Assembly (NCBI GenBank): GCA_031261265.1
Contig: JAISKI010000031.1
Coordinates: forward strand, 1-7,795
Length of the DNA stretch: 7,795 bases
Direction: 5' to 3'
Origin: Candidatus Peribacteria bacterium
GTDB taxonomy: Bacteria; Patescibacteria; JAEDAM01; Absconditabacterales; Absconditicoccaceae
The notes under the pieces were generated by a model. That model saw only the letters and a program-made list of their open reading frames with translations, searched no databases and had not been told where the DNA came from. Both the position numbers and the translations under genes were made by a program. How positions within the stretch are numbered: the first letter of the stretch is position 1; every line of letters starts with the position of its first letter. Shown here piece after piece: positions 6,058 through 7,795 of this stretch.

Positions 6058-6526
6058 CTATAAAATATCTTAAATCCTCTAAAACCTGAATATTCGATCA
6101 CGCAGACTTTTTCAAAAGTTTTGAAGCTTTTTCTCTATGAGGAATAAGAACTCTACCCAAAACTCATCTTTTTCTCCAAAAATCCACAAGAGTATTATAA
6201 TCCCCATCTCCACTTACAAGATAAGCTTTTGTTAATCCTCATTCTACTACATCTAAAATGCTATGGATTGCAATATCAATGTCCACATTCCCTTTAATAT
6301 CTCCATTGGGCAAAATCATGGTTTCTTTAAAGATAACATCATATCCAAACGTACGAAGTTGTTGATAGAGAGTTTCATATCTCGCGACATAACCAAAGAA
6401 TATTTTTGCCTTTTCAATAGTAAATTTTCTCTTTGTGTATGCTAAAAATGCTCCTCGATCAATGATTCGTCCCATTTCTTGGGTAGATTTATGAATATTT
6501 TGTGCATCTATATAAAGAATGTTCAT
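6035..6526 (-). CDS. NYN/LabA-type PIN-like nuclease-fold protein with three TGA glycine codons
   Basis: The 163-aa protein has the NYN layout: LYIDAQN (residues 4-10, the D-x-x-N motif), a central acidic segment KGNVDIDIAI (78-87; Asp82, Asp84) and YLVSGDGDYNTLVDF (102-116; Asp107, Asp109). The family is built on a PIN-like fold and many members are thought to cleave or bind RNA; the substrate here is unknown. Only the first 95 residues can be read with the standard code. The SGDGD motif and the rest appear only when TGA at codons 96, 121 and 143 is Gly, giving RKRGVLGRVLIP and KKSAGSNIQVLEDL. The stop is TAG (6035-6037). The start lies 5 bp after the stop of the membrane protein gene, so the two are almost certainly cotranscribed and perhaps coupled. 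The acidic residues look intact. Confidence 0.88.
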
Positions 6527-6531
6527 GTAGC

Positions 6532-6885
6532 TTACTTACTAAGTTGTAAATTATCAGTAAGATCAGTTTCATTGAGATTTTCTTGAGAACCATCAGGCAA
6601 AGTGACCACAATAGTCGGATTCTCTTCATTTTTAGTTTCATCTTCATTTACCACAACCTGCACCTCATTATTTCCTGGTGCATTTACATCAATTTCTTCA
6701 TTAGGGGTGACTACCTCCACATTATTTTCCAGATCGACATATTCCTCCAGATTGGAAGGATCTTCTGTGGGTTGTGGATCAGCAGAAGGAGAAATCAGAT
6801 AAGAGACAAACGTAAGTCCAGAAGAGAGTAAAAACAATATCACGATAATTCGAATAATAATTTTTCTCGTACGAGTAGTGACCAT
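6532..6885 (-). CDS. Small membrane-anchored acidic protein (117 aa), unknown function
   Basis: A short basic N terminus (TTRTRK) is followed by one hydrophobic segment, about residues 9-32 (IIIRIIVILFLLSSGLTFVS). The remaining roughly 85 residues are hydrophilic and acidic, rich in Asp, Glu, Asn, Pro and Thr. This suggests an uncleaved signal anchor with the tail outside the membrane; the tail looks largely disordered, with one short strand-like part, PTIVVTLPDGS (90-100). There is no recognisable domain. ATG 6883-6885 is the first start after a promoter-like site; no Shine-Dalgarno sequence is visible. The stop is TAA and no in-frame TGA occurs. It is the first gene of the unit that includes the NYN gene 5 bp downstream. 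Confidence 0.75.
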   Translation of the reverse strand: MVTTRTRKIIIRIIVILFLLSSGLTFVSYLISPSADPQPTEDPSNLEEYVDLENNVEVVTPNEEIDVNAPGNNEVQVVVNEDETKNEENPTIVVTLPDGSQENLNETDLTDNLQLSK

Positions 6886-6924
6886 AATAAAAGAGATAAG
6901 GAAATAAAATAAAAGGCTGATTTT

Positions 6925-6952
6925 ACAATACGGTTCTCCTTTTCGCTTTCAA
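6925..6952 (-). promoter_or_regulatory. Putative promoter of the membrane protein/NYN unit
   Basis: On the minus strand TTGAAA (6952-6947) and TATTGT (6930-6925) are 16 bp apart, matching 5 of 6 and 4 of 6 sigma-70 bases. The start would be near 6918, leaving a leader of about 33 nt. The site lies directly after the terminator of the upstream surface protein gene. Confidence 0.45.
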
Positions 6953-6963
6953 GAGAAAGTATC

Positions 6964-6989
6964 AAAAAGAGCGACTAAGTCGCTCTTTT
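6964..6989 (-). terminator. Bidirectional-type terminator after the surface protein gene
   Basis: AAAAGAGCGAC (6965-6975) and GTCGCTCTTTT (6979-6989) form a perfect 11-bp stem with a 3-nt loop. On the minus strand the stem runs into five T (6968-6964), 13 bp after the surface protein stop. The T run on the plus strand is also present, so it could stop transcripts from both sides. It separates the surface protein gene from the membrane protein/NYN unit. Confidence 0.85.
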
Positions 6990-7001
6990 ATGTAGTAAGA
7001 A

Positions 7002-7795
7002 TTAATCACCAGTATCAATATTATTAAGCAGACCAAAAGGGGAATTATAACCAGGAGCAGAACTATTACTCGGACCTCCTACTTCAAGAACGACAACTCC
7101 ATTACTAGGAGTGAGACCTCTATTTATAATTTCACTATTAAGTGTAGACCAATCCAAGCTACACACAACTTTACCACCTTTCGTAGATGTTTTATATGTA
7201 TGTGAACAACTAATAGATGAATAAACATTCGGATAGGTAGTGCTTCTTAATCATAAAGAACTAGGCGGGTTGTACCAATCTTTGATAATACCATAACTAT
7301 CAGAATCTATTGTTGGAAGTTGAATGGTAATAGAATTAGAATAAGACTGATATGGAATAGTTATTGTAGTGTCTGAAGGCAAAACATAGTAATAAATACT
7401 ACCAATATATACCTCTCTCGGGTGTCCTATAAAATTACCAAAACGAATGTTGTAGTTTTTTATACTAGATGCCGAATAATTCGTGAAACCAATCATCGTA
7501 CCAGACAGAAATTTCACTTGGATATCATAACCCACTGAATGTGGATTATGACATTCAGCATCAGTTCCCCCTCCTTGACCAATACATTGCCAAATTCGAT
7601 CATATCCATTATCAACCCCATTCGCCGATGTTCCTGCAAGGCAAGAATAAGTATCAGTTCCACATACTCCATTTATAGGAGTAGAAGTAGTAGAATCCTT
7701 GAAACAACGTACTGATTTAGTACCATCACCAAGTCAACGGGAATACCTACCACCAGCATAGATCATAGGATAATAACCATTGGTATAACCCCGTG
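7002..7795 (-). CDS. C-terminal part of a secreted or surface protein with FISUMP-like end and cysteine module
   Basis: Only the last 263 residues are inside the window; the start lies beyond the right edge. TGA occurs at residues 20 and 181 (counted from the edge) and the stop is TAA (7002-7004); with the standard code the frame would be cut into pieces. Residues 24-33 read GTKSVRCFKD, like the end of the FISUMP-type domain. A cysteine module follows: GVCG (Cys44), YSCLAGTSANG (Cys51), WQCIGQGGG (Cys70) and AEC (Cys81), rich in Gly, Ser and Asn. The last 180 residues are beta-rich, with many Ser, Thr, Tyr and Asn and a Cys196/Cys211 pair; I do not recognise that part. Few lysines and evenly spaced cysteines fit an exported, disulphide-bonded protein. 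Family naming rests on motif memory and is moderate; the coding call is firm. Confidence 0.8.

Noticed and set aside
6239..6526. NYN protein ending at residue 95
   Set aside because: The conserved SGDGD motif and the rest of the domain follow directly if TGA is Gly.
878..7795. Mycoplasma-type code with TGA as tryptophan
   Set aside because: The residues around several TGA sites call for glycine (KKS-x-YSRS, RKR-x-VLGR), and TGG is the Trp codon in the same genes.

Overview
This window looks like chromosomal DNA from a bacterium that reads UGA as glycine (translation table 25), as Gracilibacteria and Absconditabacteria (SR1) of the Candidate Phyla Radiation do. The evidence is internal. Read with the standard code, most genes break at TGA. 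Read with TGA as Gly, whole proteins appear with the right motifs on both sides of each TGA, and every gene ends at TAA or TAG. All coordinates below use TGA = Gly. The DNA is AT-rich, and few starts have a clear Shine-Dalgarno sequence.

Left part, 1-877: a perfect 28-bp tandem repeat enters from the window edge. It is followed by a promoter-like site, a small unrecognised gene (294-701) with a duplicated 21-codon segment, and a hairpin terminator. The predicted gyrA promoter overlaps that terminator. The gyrA leader carries a striking array of 10-bp units in two opposite orientations that runs up to and includes the start codon.

Centre, 878-4833, plus strand: a complete type IIA topoisomerase A subunit (gyrA, 853 aa, one internal and one near-terminal TGA) that lacks a recognisable canonical GyrA box. 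Next comes a 163-bp spacer with a REP-like hairpin, a promoter and a palindrome. Then follow a TIM-barrel protein of the sugar phosphate isomerase/epimerase type (259 aa) and an overlapping gene of unknown function (158 aa).

Right part, 4834-7795, minus strand: two perfect hairpins separate the convergent gene blocks. Next come a stand-alone alanyl-tRNA synthetase editing plus C-Ala protein with no aminoacylation domain, a NYN/LabA-type nuclease-fold protein with three TGA-encoded glycines, and a small membrane-anchored acidic protein 5 bp upstream of the NYN gene. A bidirectional terminator follows, then the C-terminal 263 residues of a cysteine-containing surface protein that runs off the right edge. 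A possible short plus-strand RNA lies between the AlaRS-like and NYN genes.

The genes do not form one obvious pathway. They cover DNA topology (gyrA), translation quality control (AlaRS editing), probable RNA metabolism (NYN) and the cell surface. I see no CRISPR array, transposase, rRNA or tRNA. The most useful leads are the recoding, the phased gyrA leader and the orphan AlaRS editing protein.
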